A stretch of DNA of 64,000 bases, from assembly GCA_044868005.1 (NCBI GenBank), contig JBIOVX010000245.1, forward strand, positions 1 to 64,000. The letters run 5' to 3'. Every line of letters starts with the position of its first letter. Positions within the stretch are counted from its first letter, which is position 1. Positions 15,035 to 22,180 of this stretch are shown in pieces. This DNA comes from DATARR01 sp044868005. GTDB taxonomy: Bacteria; Acidobacteriota; Thermoanaerobaculia; Multivoradales; UBA5704. Both the position numbers and the translations under genes were made by a program. Under the pieces are notes generated by a model, which was not told where the DNA came from, ran no database searches, and saw only the letters and a list, made by a program, of their open reading frames with translations.

Positions 15035-17671
15035 ATGCCGCTCATGGCGCGTGGCTCGAGCGTGATGCGCAACCTGTTCCGGCGCGAGCGGGTCGACCGG
15101 GATCTCGACGCGGAAGTCCGCTCTTACCTCGACGCGCTCGTCGAGGAGAAGCTCGCCGCCGGCATGCCGCCGGAGGAGGCCCGGCGCGCCGCGGCGCTCG
15201 AGCTCGGCGGCGTCGAGCAGGTCAAGGAGCGGGTGCGCGAGACGCGCGGCGGAGCGCTGCTGGAGTCGCTGCTGCAGGACCTGCGCTACGGCCTGCGCAC
15301 GCTGGCGAAGAACCCGGGCTTCGCGGCCGTCGCCGTGCTCACCCTGGCGCTCGGCATCGGCGCCAACACGGCGATTTTCTCCGTCGTCAACGGCGTGCTC
15401 CTGAGCCCGGTCGCTGGCCGCGACCCGGACCGTCTCGTGATGCTGTATGAGACGACCAAGGACATACCGCGAGCGCCGGTGTCCTATCCCAATTACGTCG
15501 ACTGGCGGCAACGCGCGCGCAGCTTCGAGGACATCGCGATCTACAACGGCTTCGATCAGCTCACGATGACCGGGCAGGGAGATCCCGAGCGGATCCGCGG
15601 CGGGCTGGCGTCGGGAAACCTCTTCCCGCTGCTCGGTACCGAGCCGGCGGTCGGGCGCCTCATCGATCCGCGCGACGACCACCTCGAGGCGGAGCCGGTG
15701 GCGGTGATCACCGACGGCTTCTGGCGCCGCCGTTTCGCGGCGGATCCCGCGGTCGTCGGCAAGCCGATCGTCCTCGACGGCGTCGCCTACACGATCGTCG
15801 GCGTGCTGCCGCCGCGGTTCCGGCTCACCGCCGTCTCGGAGGTGTGGGTGCCGCTCGGGCGCTTCACGCACCTGCCGCGGTTCGTCCGCATCAATCACTC
15901 GGGGCTCATCGGCATCGGCCGGCTCAAGCCCGGAGTGACGCTGGACCGGATGCAAGCCGATCTCGCCACGGTGGCCCGGCAGCTCCAGCGCGACTATCCG
16001 ACCGAAAACACGGGTCTCGGCATCTCCGGGGCGCCGCTCGAGGACCTGATGGTCGGCAGCATCCGCCAGCCGCTGCGCGTGCTGTCCATGGCGGTGGGGC
16101 TGGTGCTGCTCGTCGCCTGCGCCAACGTGGCGAATCTGCTCCTGAGCCGCGCCGCCGCGCGCCAGCACGAGCTCGCGCTGCGCGTCGCGATCGGCGCCGG
16201 CAGGAGGAGGGTCGTCCGGCAATTGATCACCGAGAGCCTCATCCTCGCCGCCGCCGGCGGCGCGCTCGGTCTCGGTCTCGCCTGGGCCGGGGTGAAGCTC
16301 CTCCTCGCGCTCCAGCCCGCCAACATCCCCCGCTTGATGGACATCCAGGTGGACGGCACCGTGCTGGCCTTCGCGCTCGGGCTCTCCGTGCTCACCGGCC
16401 TCCTCTTCGGCCTCGCGCCGGCGCTGCACCTGGCGCGTAGCGAGCCGAGCCTCGCGCTGCAGGAGGGTGGGCAGCGCGCGAGCGGAGGTCGCGCGCGCCG
16501 CCGCCTGGCCACCGGGCTGACCGTCGCCGAGGTGGCCATGGCGCTCGTGCTCCTGGTGGGTGCGGGGCTCCTCCTGCGCAGCTTCGCCAGGCTCACCGAG
16601 GTAGATCCCGGATTCGAGCCGCGCGGCGTCACCGCCGCGTTGGTCTCGCTCCCCGATCGGGACTACCCCGACGAGGCCCGCCGCCGGCTCGCCTTCGGCG
16701 ATCTGCTGCAGCGCCTGCGCGCGCTGCCGCAAGTGCAGGACGCCGCCCTGTCGACGGACCTGCCCTTGTCCTCGGGCTGGCAGACGTACGTCAACTTCGA
16801 GGGGCTGCCGCCGGCGGCGCCGGGGAGCGAGCCCTTCCTCAACGCCGCGGCCGTGAGCCCCGAGTACTTCCGCACCGTGGGTATCAGGCTCCTCGCCGGG
16901 CGCGGCATCGAGCCTACGGATACGAAGGACCGGCCGCTGGCGGTGGTGGTGAGCGAAGCGGTGGCCAGGCGCTTCTTCGGCGGTCCGAGCGCGGTCGGAC
17001 GGCGCATGAAGCAGACCGGTGACGAAAGCCCCTGGCTCACCATCGTGGGCATCGTGTCCGACGTGAAGAACGAGGGGCTGCGCACGGCCTCGCACGGCAC
17101 CATGTACTTCCCGAGCGAACAGTCGCAGCCGTCGTCGGCGTGGCTCATAGTGCGTAGCGGGACGCCGCTCGAGCAGCTCCTGCCGCTGCTGCGCCGCGAG
17201 ACCGCCGCCGTCGACCGCAATCTGCCGCTCGCCGGCGTCACCACGCTCGACGACGCGCTGGGCCAGTCCGTGGCGCAGGAGAGGTTCGCGATGCTGATGC
17301 TCGGCCTCTTCGCCGCGGTCGCCCTGCTGCTCGCCGCGATCGGCATCTACGGCGTGATCGCCTACAGCGTCGCGCAACGCTCGCGGGAGATCGGCGTCCG
17401 TATCGCGCTGGGAGCGCAGCGCGGCAACGTGCTCGGCATGGTGGTGGGCCAGGCGATGCGGCTCACGGCGATCGGCATCGCGATCGGCGTGGCGGTGTCG
17501 CTGGGCGCCGGGCGTTTCCTCGCCTCGCTGCTCTTCCAGGTCGAGTCCAGCGATCCGTTGGTGTTCGTCAGCGCCGCGCTCCTGGTGGCCTCGGTCGCGC
17601 TGCTCTCCGCGGGACTACCGGCGTTGCGTGCGGCGCAGACGGATCCGACGATCGCGATGCACGAAGGCTAG
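15035..17671 (+). CDS. ADOP-type ABC transporter permease (MacB/FtsX-like)
   Basis: 878 residues, ATG 15035 with GAGGAGGA. N-terminal helical region (RRERVDRDLDAEVRSYLDAL), a first membrane helix in the block KNPGFAAVAVLTLALGIGAN, periplasmic MacB-like domain, three FtsX-type helices around 330-460, then a second copy: helix near 490, periplasmic domain, and FtsX helices from about 755. This duplicated layout defines acidobacterial duplicated orphan permeases. No ATPase is encoded nearby, as usual for the family; substrate unknown. Co-transcribed with padR (15-base gap). Confidence 0.93.
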   Translation: MPLMARGSSVMRNLFRRERVDRDLDAEVRSYLDALVEEKLAAGMPPEEARRAAALELGGVEQVKERVRETRGGALLESLLQDLRYGLRTLAKNPGFAAVAVLTLALGIGANTAIFSVVNGVLLSPVAGRDPDRLVMLYETTKDIPRAPVSYPNYVDWRQRARSFEDIAIYNGFDQLTMTGQGDPERIRGGLASGNLFPLLGTEPAVGRLIDPRDDHLEAEPVAVITDGFWRRRFAADPAVVGKPIVLDGVAYTIVGVLPPRFRLTAVSEVWVPLGRFTHLPRFVRINHSGLIGIGRLKPGVTLDRMQADLATVARQLQRDYPTENTGLGISGAPLEDLMVGSIRQPLRVLSMAVGLVLLVACANVANLLLSRAAARQHELALRVAIGAGRRRVVRQLITESLILAAAGGALGLGLAWAGVKLLLALQPANIPRLMDIQVDGTVLAFALGLSVLTGLLFGLAPALHLARSEPSLALQEGGQRASGGRARRRLATGLTVAEVAMALVLLVGAGLLLRSFARLTEVDPGFEPRGVTAALVSLPDRDYPDEARRRLAFGDLLQRLRALPQVQDAALSTDLPLSSGWQTYVNFEGLPPAAPGSEPFLNAAAVSPEYFRTVGIRLLAGRGIEPTDTKDRPLAVVVSEAVARRFFGGPSAVGRRMKQTGDESPWLTIVGIVSDVKNEGLRTASHGTMYFPSEQSQPSSAWLIVRSGTPLEQLLPLLRRETAAVDRNLPLAGVTTLDDALGQSVAQERFAMLMLGLFAAVALLLAAIGIYGVIAYSVAQRSREIGVRIALGAQRGNVLGMVVGQAMRLTAIGIAIGVAVSLGAGRFLASLLFQVESSDPLVFVSAALLVASVALLSAGLPALRAAQTDPTIAMHEG

Positions 17672-17680
17672 GCTGCGGCG

Positions 17681-18136
17681 TCACGATCCCGTCGTCTGCT
17701 GCGACAACCAGCGAGCCAGCAGACCGAGGAGCACCAGCAATCCCAGGCCGAGAAACAGCAAGAGGCCCAGCAGCAGGACCCGGCCCCAGCGCTCCTTGCC
17801 CGCCGCGAAGAGGATGAAGCTGGCGACGAGCTCCGTCAGGTACACCCCCGCGAGCAGCACCACGCCCGAGCAGGCGACCTTGCTCGCGCCGTAGCGCGAG
17901 AACATCTCGAAGCACAGGAAAGCGAATCCCAAATCGGCGAGCGCCACCAGCAGCGACGGACCCCAGATGGCGGGCTCGCGGCGCGGCACCCGGCCCTCGA
18001 AGATGGCGATGGCGCGGTCCGCATTGGCCGTGGAATGGCCGGCCCGCACGATCTGCGCGCGCAGGGCCTCCATGGGATGGAGACCCGCGTTCTCCCTCAG
18101 GTAGGCGAGGAGGGCGTCGAGGTCTTTGCGCGACAT
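17681..18136 (-). CDS. Hypothetical membrane protein with three to four helices
   Basis: Start taken at ATG 18136 (MSRKDLDALLAYLRENAGLH), giving 151 residues; no strong ribosome site. Residues 1-50 form a soluble helical part with the pattern GLHPMEALRAQIVRAGHSTANADRAIAIFEGR, followed by hydrophobic helices at about 57-80, 87-110 and 118-140. It lies 20 bases after the winged-helix/TPR gene and is probably co-transcribed with it. The long upstream extension of the frame is an antisense shadow of that gene. Confidence 0.7.
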   Translation of the reverse strand: MSRKDLDALLAYLRENAGLHPMEALRAQIVRAGHSTANADRAIAIFEGRVPRREPAIWGPSLLVALADLGFAFLCFEMFSRYGASKVACSGVVLLAGVYLTELVASFILFAAGKERWGRVLLLGLLLFLGLGLLVLLGLLARWLSQQTTGS

Positions 18137-18156
18137 GGAGAACAGCGGGATCGGCG

Positions 18157-19896
18157 TCAGTCCCCCGACAATCCCGCTCTCTTCAGCAGCTCCGGCCAGC
18201 GGGGATGGCCGCGCAGGGGGTCGTAGATCGGCCAGGTGGCCAGGAAGGTGACGAAGCGGGAGCGCTCGTCGCAGGCCTGCTCGAGGCGATCGATGGCGCG
18301 GTCCGGCTCGCCGAGGGCCGTCCACAGGAAGGCGTAGTCGCTCGACTCCACGTACTCGCGGACGGCGCGCTCGTCCAGCTCGGCGAGGATGCGCCGCGCC
18401 TCCTCGGGACGGCCGGCCCAGGCCAGGGCCTGTCCGAGAGCGGCCTGCAAAGCCGGGCTCCCGGGCGCGAGCTCGACGGCGCGGCGCTGCTCCTCCACCG
18501 CCTCCTCCAATCGGCCCTGCTGCTGCCAGGCGTGGCCGAGGCCGAAGTGGGCATAGGCGAAGGAGGGATCGAGCTCCAGCGCCTTGCGGAACTGCTCGAC
18601 CGCCGCCGGATATTGCCGCGCGAAGTAGAGCACCATGCCGAAATCGGCGTTGATGACGAGCGACAGGGGATCGAGGTCCCGCGCCTGGCGCGCCTGCGCG
18701 ATGGCTTCCCCATGGCGCCCGAGGGCGGAGAGGAGAAAGGCCTTCCACTGGTGGGCCGTCGGATAGCCGGGATTGAGGTCGAGGGCCCGGCGGAAGCCCC
18801 GCTCGGCCGCTTCCCATCGGCGTTCATAGAGGAAGCGGGAGTAGGCCAGCGACGTGTGCGCCTCGGCGAGAGAGTCGTCGAGGGTCAGCGCCCGCTCGGC
18901 CGCGGCGATCGCCTCGGGAAAGACCTCCCGCGGCGCCAGAGCGCCGTAGAGGGGGAGCAGGACGTAGCAGTCCGCGAGCCCCGCGTAGGCGAGGGCGAAA
19001 TCGGAGTCCAGGGCGATCGCCTGGCGGAAGGAGGCGATCGCCTTCTGCAGATTGTCGAGCGTGCGGCGGTTCCAGAAGTAGCGTCCGCGCAGATAGGCAT
19101 CGTAGGCCACGGGGTCCGGCGTCGGGCTGCGGCTCAGCCGGTCCCGCTCCTGCCGGGAGAGCCGCAGGCGCAGCTCCTCCGTCAGCTCCTGGGAGATCGA
19201 GTCCTCCAGGGCGAAGAGGTCGGCCGCCTGGGCGTCGAACTTGGCGGCCCAGAGGGGAGCCGCCTCGCGTGCGCCCACGAGCTGGACGGTGATGCGCAAG
19301 CCGTCGCCCGAGCGCTGCAGCGTGCCGTCGAGCACCGCCTCCACCTGCAGCGTGCGGGCGATGACGGCCGGATCGCGGGCGGCCCCGAGATAGCGGCGCA
19401 CGGCGCTGGTCGGCCGCACGCTCAGGCGGCGCAGGTTCGACAGGCGAGTGATGAGGGCGTCGGCCAGACCGAGCCCGAGATAGGCGTCGTCCGGGTTTCC
19501 GGTCAGCGGCTCGAAGGGCAGGACGGCAATCGAACGCACCGAGGCCGGCTCGCGGAGCGCCTCCTCCGGGGCCTCGCGCTCGGCGACCGGCCCCACGAAG
19601 CGGTACCCCCGGCGCGGCACGGTCTCGATGTAGTCGCGCACGCCGCCGGCCTCCTGGAGGGCCTTGCGCAGGGTGTAGATGTTCTGGGTGAGGATCCCCT
19701 CCTCGACGAAGGCATCGGCCCAGACCCGCTCGATGAGCTGGTCTTTGGGCAGCACTTCTCCGGGACGCTCGAGCAGCACCGCCAGGGTGTCGAACGCCTT
19801 GGGCGTGAGAGCCACCTGACGGTCTCCTCGGAGGAGCACGCGGCTGCCGAGGTCTACCGTGAAGCCATCGAAATCGAGTAGCCGTCCGCCGTGCAT
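18157..19896 (-). CDS. Winged-helix (OmpR/PhoB-type) regulator with TPR domain
   Basis: 579 residues. Residues 1-103 are an OmpR/PhoB-type DNA-binding domain (VALTPKAFDTLAVLLERPGEV, DYIETVPRRGYRFVGPV), then a TolB-like segment (SIAVLPFEPLTGN to about residue 260) and TPR repeats to the end (DSDFALAYAGLADCYVLLPL; DPSFAYAHFGLGHAW). No membrane helix. Common architecture of acidobacterial CadC-like regulators. Upstream are three TCAAAG boxes spaced 11 bp, a plausible autoregulatory site. It is divergent from the sigma factor gene. Confidence 0.9.
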   Translation of the reverse strand: MHGGRLLDFDGFTVDLGSRVLLRGDRQVALTPKAFDTLAVLLERPGEVLPKDQLIERVWADAFVEEGILTQNIYTLRKALQEAGGVRDYIETVPRRGYRFVGPVAEREAPEEALREPASVRSIAVLPFEPLTGNPDDAYLGLGLADALITRLSNLRRLSVRPTSAVRRYLGAARDPAVIARTLQVEAVLDGTLQRSGDGLRITVQLVGAREAAPLWAAKFDAQAADLFALEDSISQELTEELRLRLSRQERDRLSRSPTPDPVAYDAYLRGRYFWNRRTLDNLQKAIASFRQAIALDSDFALAYAGLADCYVLLPLYGALAPREVFPEAIAAAERALTLDDSLAEAHTSLAYSRFLYERRWEAAERGFRRALDLNPGYPTAHQWKAFLLSALGRHGEAIAQARQARDLDPLSLVINADFGMVLYFARQYPAAVEQFRKALELDPSFAYAHFGLGHAWQQQGRLEEAVEEQRRAVELAPGSPALQAALGQALAWAGRPEEARRILAELDERAVREYVESSDYAFLWTALGEPDRAIDRLEQACDERSRFVTFLATWPIYDPLRGHPRWPELLKRAGLSGD

Positions 19897-19903
19897 GAAA
19901 CCG

Positions 19904-19931
19904 CTTTGAGACTTCTTTGATCGACCTTTGA
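19904..19931 (-). promoter_or_regulatory. Three 11-bp spaced TCAAAG boxes upstream of the winged-helix/TPR gene
   Basis: Read on the minus strand, TCAAAG occurs at 19931-19926, 19920-19915 and 19909-19904, exactly 11 bp apart. OmpR/PhoB-type domains bind direct repeats at about this spacing. The proximal box is 8 bases from the start codon. The same box and spacing occur before the other winged-helix regulator at 44005-44052. The rest of the 154-base divergent gap holds no clear -35/-10 pair. Confidence 0.6.
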
Positions 19932-20050
19932 TGCCGCTTGTGAGGACGGCGGTCCGCTCCAGGCCTTACAGTGGACTCCATCAAACGGGACTGATTTTGG
20001 GAACCGCGACCTCTGCCGCGGCCGTCAGTCTAACACCGGAGCCCCTCGAC

Positions 20051-20704
20051 ATGCCCGAAGAGAACGGATCCACGGCTCTCCTCACCTTCGCGCCGCGTGC
20101 CGGCCAGGAGGCGCCCGAGCCTCCCGCCGAGGCGGACGCGGACCTTCTCCGCCGCATCGCCGGCGGTTCCAACGAGGCCTTGGGAACCTTCTACGACCGC
20201 TACTCCGGGCTCGTCTGGGGCCTGCTCCGGCGCATGCTGGGCGAGGGTGGCGAAGCCGAAGAGGTGCTGCAAGAGGCCTTCCTCCAGGTCTGGCGCGACG
20301 CCGGGCGTTACGACCCCGAGCGGGCGACGCCGCGCGGCTGGCTGCTCCTGATCGCCCGCTCGCGGGCGCTCGACCGGCTGCGCAAGCGGGCCGCGCTGCA
20401 GCGCCGCGAAGAGGCGCTCACGCGCGAAGAGGCCGGCCGCGCCGTCGCGCCCCTCGGCAGCCGGCGCCTCGAGCACCTCGAGAGCCGCCAGCGCATCCAC
20501 TCGGCCCTCGAGCGCCTGCCGCGCGAGCAGCGGCGCGTCATCGAGCTGGCCTTCTTCCATGGCCTCAGCCAGACCGAGATCGCCGCCCACCTCGGCGCGC
20601 CCCTCGGCACCGTCAAGTCGCGCGCCCTGCTGGGAATGAAACGGCTGCGCCAGATCTTCGCGACGGACGGGGAGATCGGCCTGCCTCTCGCTTCGCGGGC
20701 ATAG
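20051..20704 (+). CDS. ECF-type RNA polymerase sigma factor
   Basis: 217 residues from ATG 20051 (an upstream ATG at 19928 adds a non-conserved leader). Region 2: DLLRRIAGGSNEALGTFYDR and AEEVLQEAFLQVWRDAGRYD; region 4: LPREQRRVIELAFFHGLSQTEIAAHLGAPLGTVKSR. Resembles the SigK/ECF group that usually pairs with a RskA-like or zinc-finger anti-sigma factor. None follows here; the next gene is on the other strand. Divergent from the winged-helix/TPR regulator. Confidence 0.92.
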   Translation: MPEENGSTALLTFAPRAGQEAPEPPAEADADLLRRIAGGSNEALGTFYDRYSGLVWGLLRRMLGEGGEAEEVLQEAFLQVWRDAGRYDPERATPRGWLLLIARSRALDRLRKRAALQRREEALTREEAGRAVAPLGSRRLEHLESRQRIHSALERLPREQRRVIELAFFHGLSQTEIAAHLGAPLGTVKSRALLGMKRLRQIFATDGEIGLPLASRA

Positions 20705-20714
20705 GGGCGTGGGG

Positions 20715-21533
20715 CTACATTTGGGGCACCAGCGCCACGATCCTCACCGGCCCGCCTGAACCGCCGGCGATCTTCATCGGCAGAGCGATGACCCAGGCGC
20801 CGGCCTCGGGCAGCTCCTCCAGATTCGCCACGTTCTCCAGACCGGGCACGTTGGCGCCGTTGGCGATCTGGTGGACGATGAAGTCCTTCGACGGCCCATA
20901 ATCGATGCTCGCCGTGTCCACTCCCAGCGCGCCGGCCTTCCGCCGCTCGACGAGGTAGCGGGCGGACTCCTCGCCATAGGAAGGGAAGTGCAGGTTCGAG
21001 GCGTCGCCGGGCTTGTCGTCGCCGAGGTAACGCTTGCGGTCCGGCCAGCGCTGCCCCCAGCCGGTGCGCAGCAGGATGATGGCACCCTGCGGGATGAGCC
21101 CATGCTTCGCCTCCCAGGCCTGCACGTCGGCCACCACGAGACGATAATCGGGATCGGCCGCCGTCCTGGCGCGGACGTCGATCACCACCGCCGGCGCGAT
21201 CAACTGCTCGGGCGGGATCTGATCCACGGCGCGTCCGCCCTCGGAGAAGTGGATCGGCGCGTCCAGGTGGGTGCCGCCGTGCTCCGGCGTGCAGAACGAG
21301 TTGGCGGCGTAGAAAAAGCCGGCCGCGGTCTTGCCGAAGGAGAGGCGGTTCAACTGGAAGTTGGAAGGCGCGGTAGGCCAGTAGATCGTCTTCTCGTCGA
21401 AAGGATACGTGAGATCCACCAGACGGGCGTCGCGCAGCTCGATCGGAGGACGATCAGCCGCGCCGCCGCGCGCGGCAAGACCCAGGGCAGCGGCGAGAGC
21501 GAGGGCGGTAGAGAGGCGCGTCGCGGTTCGCAT
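20715..21533 (-). CDS. Secreted cyclase-family metal hydrolase (kynurenine formamidase-like)
   Basis: 272 residues. Signal peptide about 1-25 (ALALAAALGLAARGGA). The metal-binding signature EHGGTHLDAPIHF of the cyclase superfamily is intact, followed by LLRTGWGQRW and a C-terminal ARYLVERRKAGALGVDT segment. Members hydrolyse aryl formamides or related cyclic substrates; the export signal makes tryptophan catabolism less likely here. Converges tail-to-tail with the sigma factor (10-base gap). Confidence 0.85.
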   Translation of the reverse strand: MRTATRLSTALALAAALGLAARGGAADRPPIELRDARLVDLTYPFDEKTIYWPTAPSNFQLNRLSFGKTAAGFFYAANSFCTPEHGGTHLDAPIHFSEGGRAVDQIPPEQLIAPAVVIDVRARTAADPDYRLVVADVQAWEAKHGLIPQGAIILLRTGWGQRWPDRKRYLGDDKPGDASNLHFPSYGEESARYLVERRKAGALGVDTASIDYGPSKDFIVHQIANGANVPGLENVANLEELPEAGAWVIALPMKIAGGSGGPVRIVALVPQM

Positions 21534-21566
21534 GGGAGGTCTCCTTGAGATCAGCGAGGCAAGTCT

Positions 21567-21662
21567 AGGACAGAAAGGACAGCAGGGACACCAAGGACAA
21601 CAGGGACGAAAATCGGCCTCTTGTCCCTCCCTGCTGTCCCTGCTGTCCCTGTCGTCCTTTTT
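21567..21662. repeat. Imperfect long hairpin built of RGGACA-type short repeats
   Basis: Left arm has repeated AGGACA/AGGGACA units (21567-21612), right arm (21620-21662) their reverse complements, ending in TTTTT. It lies between the divergent cyclase and blaI genes. It could act as a bidirectional structural or terminator element; the degenerate 8-9 base subrepeats suggest slippage origin. Confidence 0.5.
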
Positions 21663-21679
21663 CGGAGCGGCGCCAGCCC

Positions 21680-21736
21680 TTGACGCGCCGCCCCCTCAGT
21701 GCTACTTTCATAGCACAATGCTATTTTCACAGCACA
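21680..21736 (+). promoter_or_regulatory. blaI promoter with two tandem dyad operators
   Basis: TTGACG (21680-21685), 17 bases, TACTTT (21703-21708). Dyad 1 GTGCTA-6-TAGCAC (21699-21716) covers the -10. Dyad 2 TGCTATTTTCACAGCA (21719-21734) follows at 19-20 bp. BlaI/MecI repressors bind such paired dyads as dimers, so this is a likely autoregulated operator. Confidence 0.65.
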
Positions 21737-21784
21737 AAACCGAAACTCCGCGGCCCGCCGGCCGTACTGCTTCCTGAGGGAACG

Positions 21785-22180
21785 ATGCCGATGAGAGCCA
21801 AAGCCCATCTCGACCTGAGCCGCCGCGAGCGGCAGATCATGGAGGCGATCTACCGCCTGGGGAGCGCCACGGTGTCGGAGGTGATGGCGGAGATGCCGGA
21901 GCCGCCGAGCTATTCGGCGGTGCGGGCCATGCTCGGCAAGCTGGAGGCCAAGGGCTATCTCAAGCATCGGCAGGAGGGTCCGCGGTTCCTCTACCTTGCC
22001 ACCGTGCCACGCCATGAGGCGCGCGACTCGGCGCTCCAACGGCTGGTGCGGACGTTCTTCGACGGCTCGCCCGGGAAAGCGGTCACCGCCCTGCTCGACA
22101 TGTCGGCCGCGGAGATGACGGAGGAGGAGCTGGACCGTCTCTCCACCATGATCCAGGAAGCCAAGAAAGGGGAAGAGTGA
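21785..22180 (+). CDS. BlaI/MecI/CopY family repressor
   Basis: 131 residues from ATG 21785. Winged helix LSRRERQIMEAIYRLGSATVSEVMAEM and SYSAVRAMLGKLEAKGYLKH, then dimerisation domain with LVRTFFDGSPGKAVTALL. These repressors are cleaved or released on signalling by a partner M56 protease, which is encoded next with start/stop overlap. Target is probably its own operon. Confidence 0.93.
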   Translation: MPMRAKAHLDLSRRERQIMEAIYRLGSATVSEVMAEMPEPPSYSAVRAMLGKLEAKGYLKHRQEGPRFLYLATVPRHEARDSALQRLVRTFFDGSPGKAVTALLDMSAAEMTEEELDRLSTMIQEAKKGEE

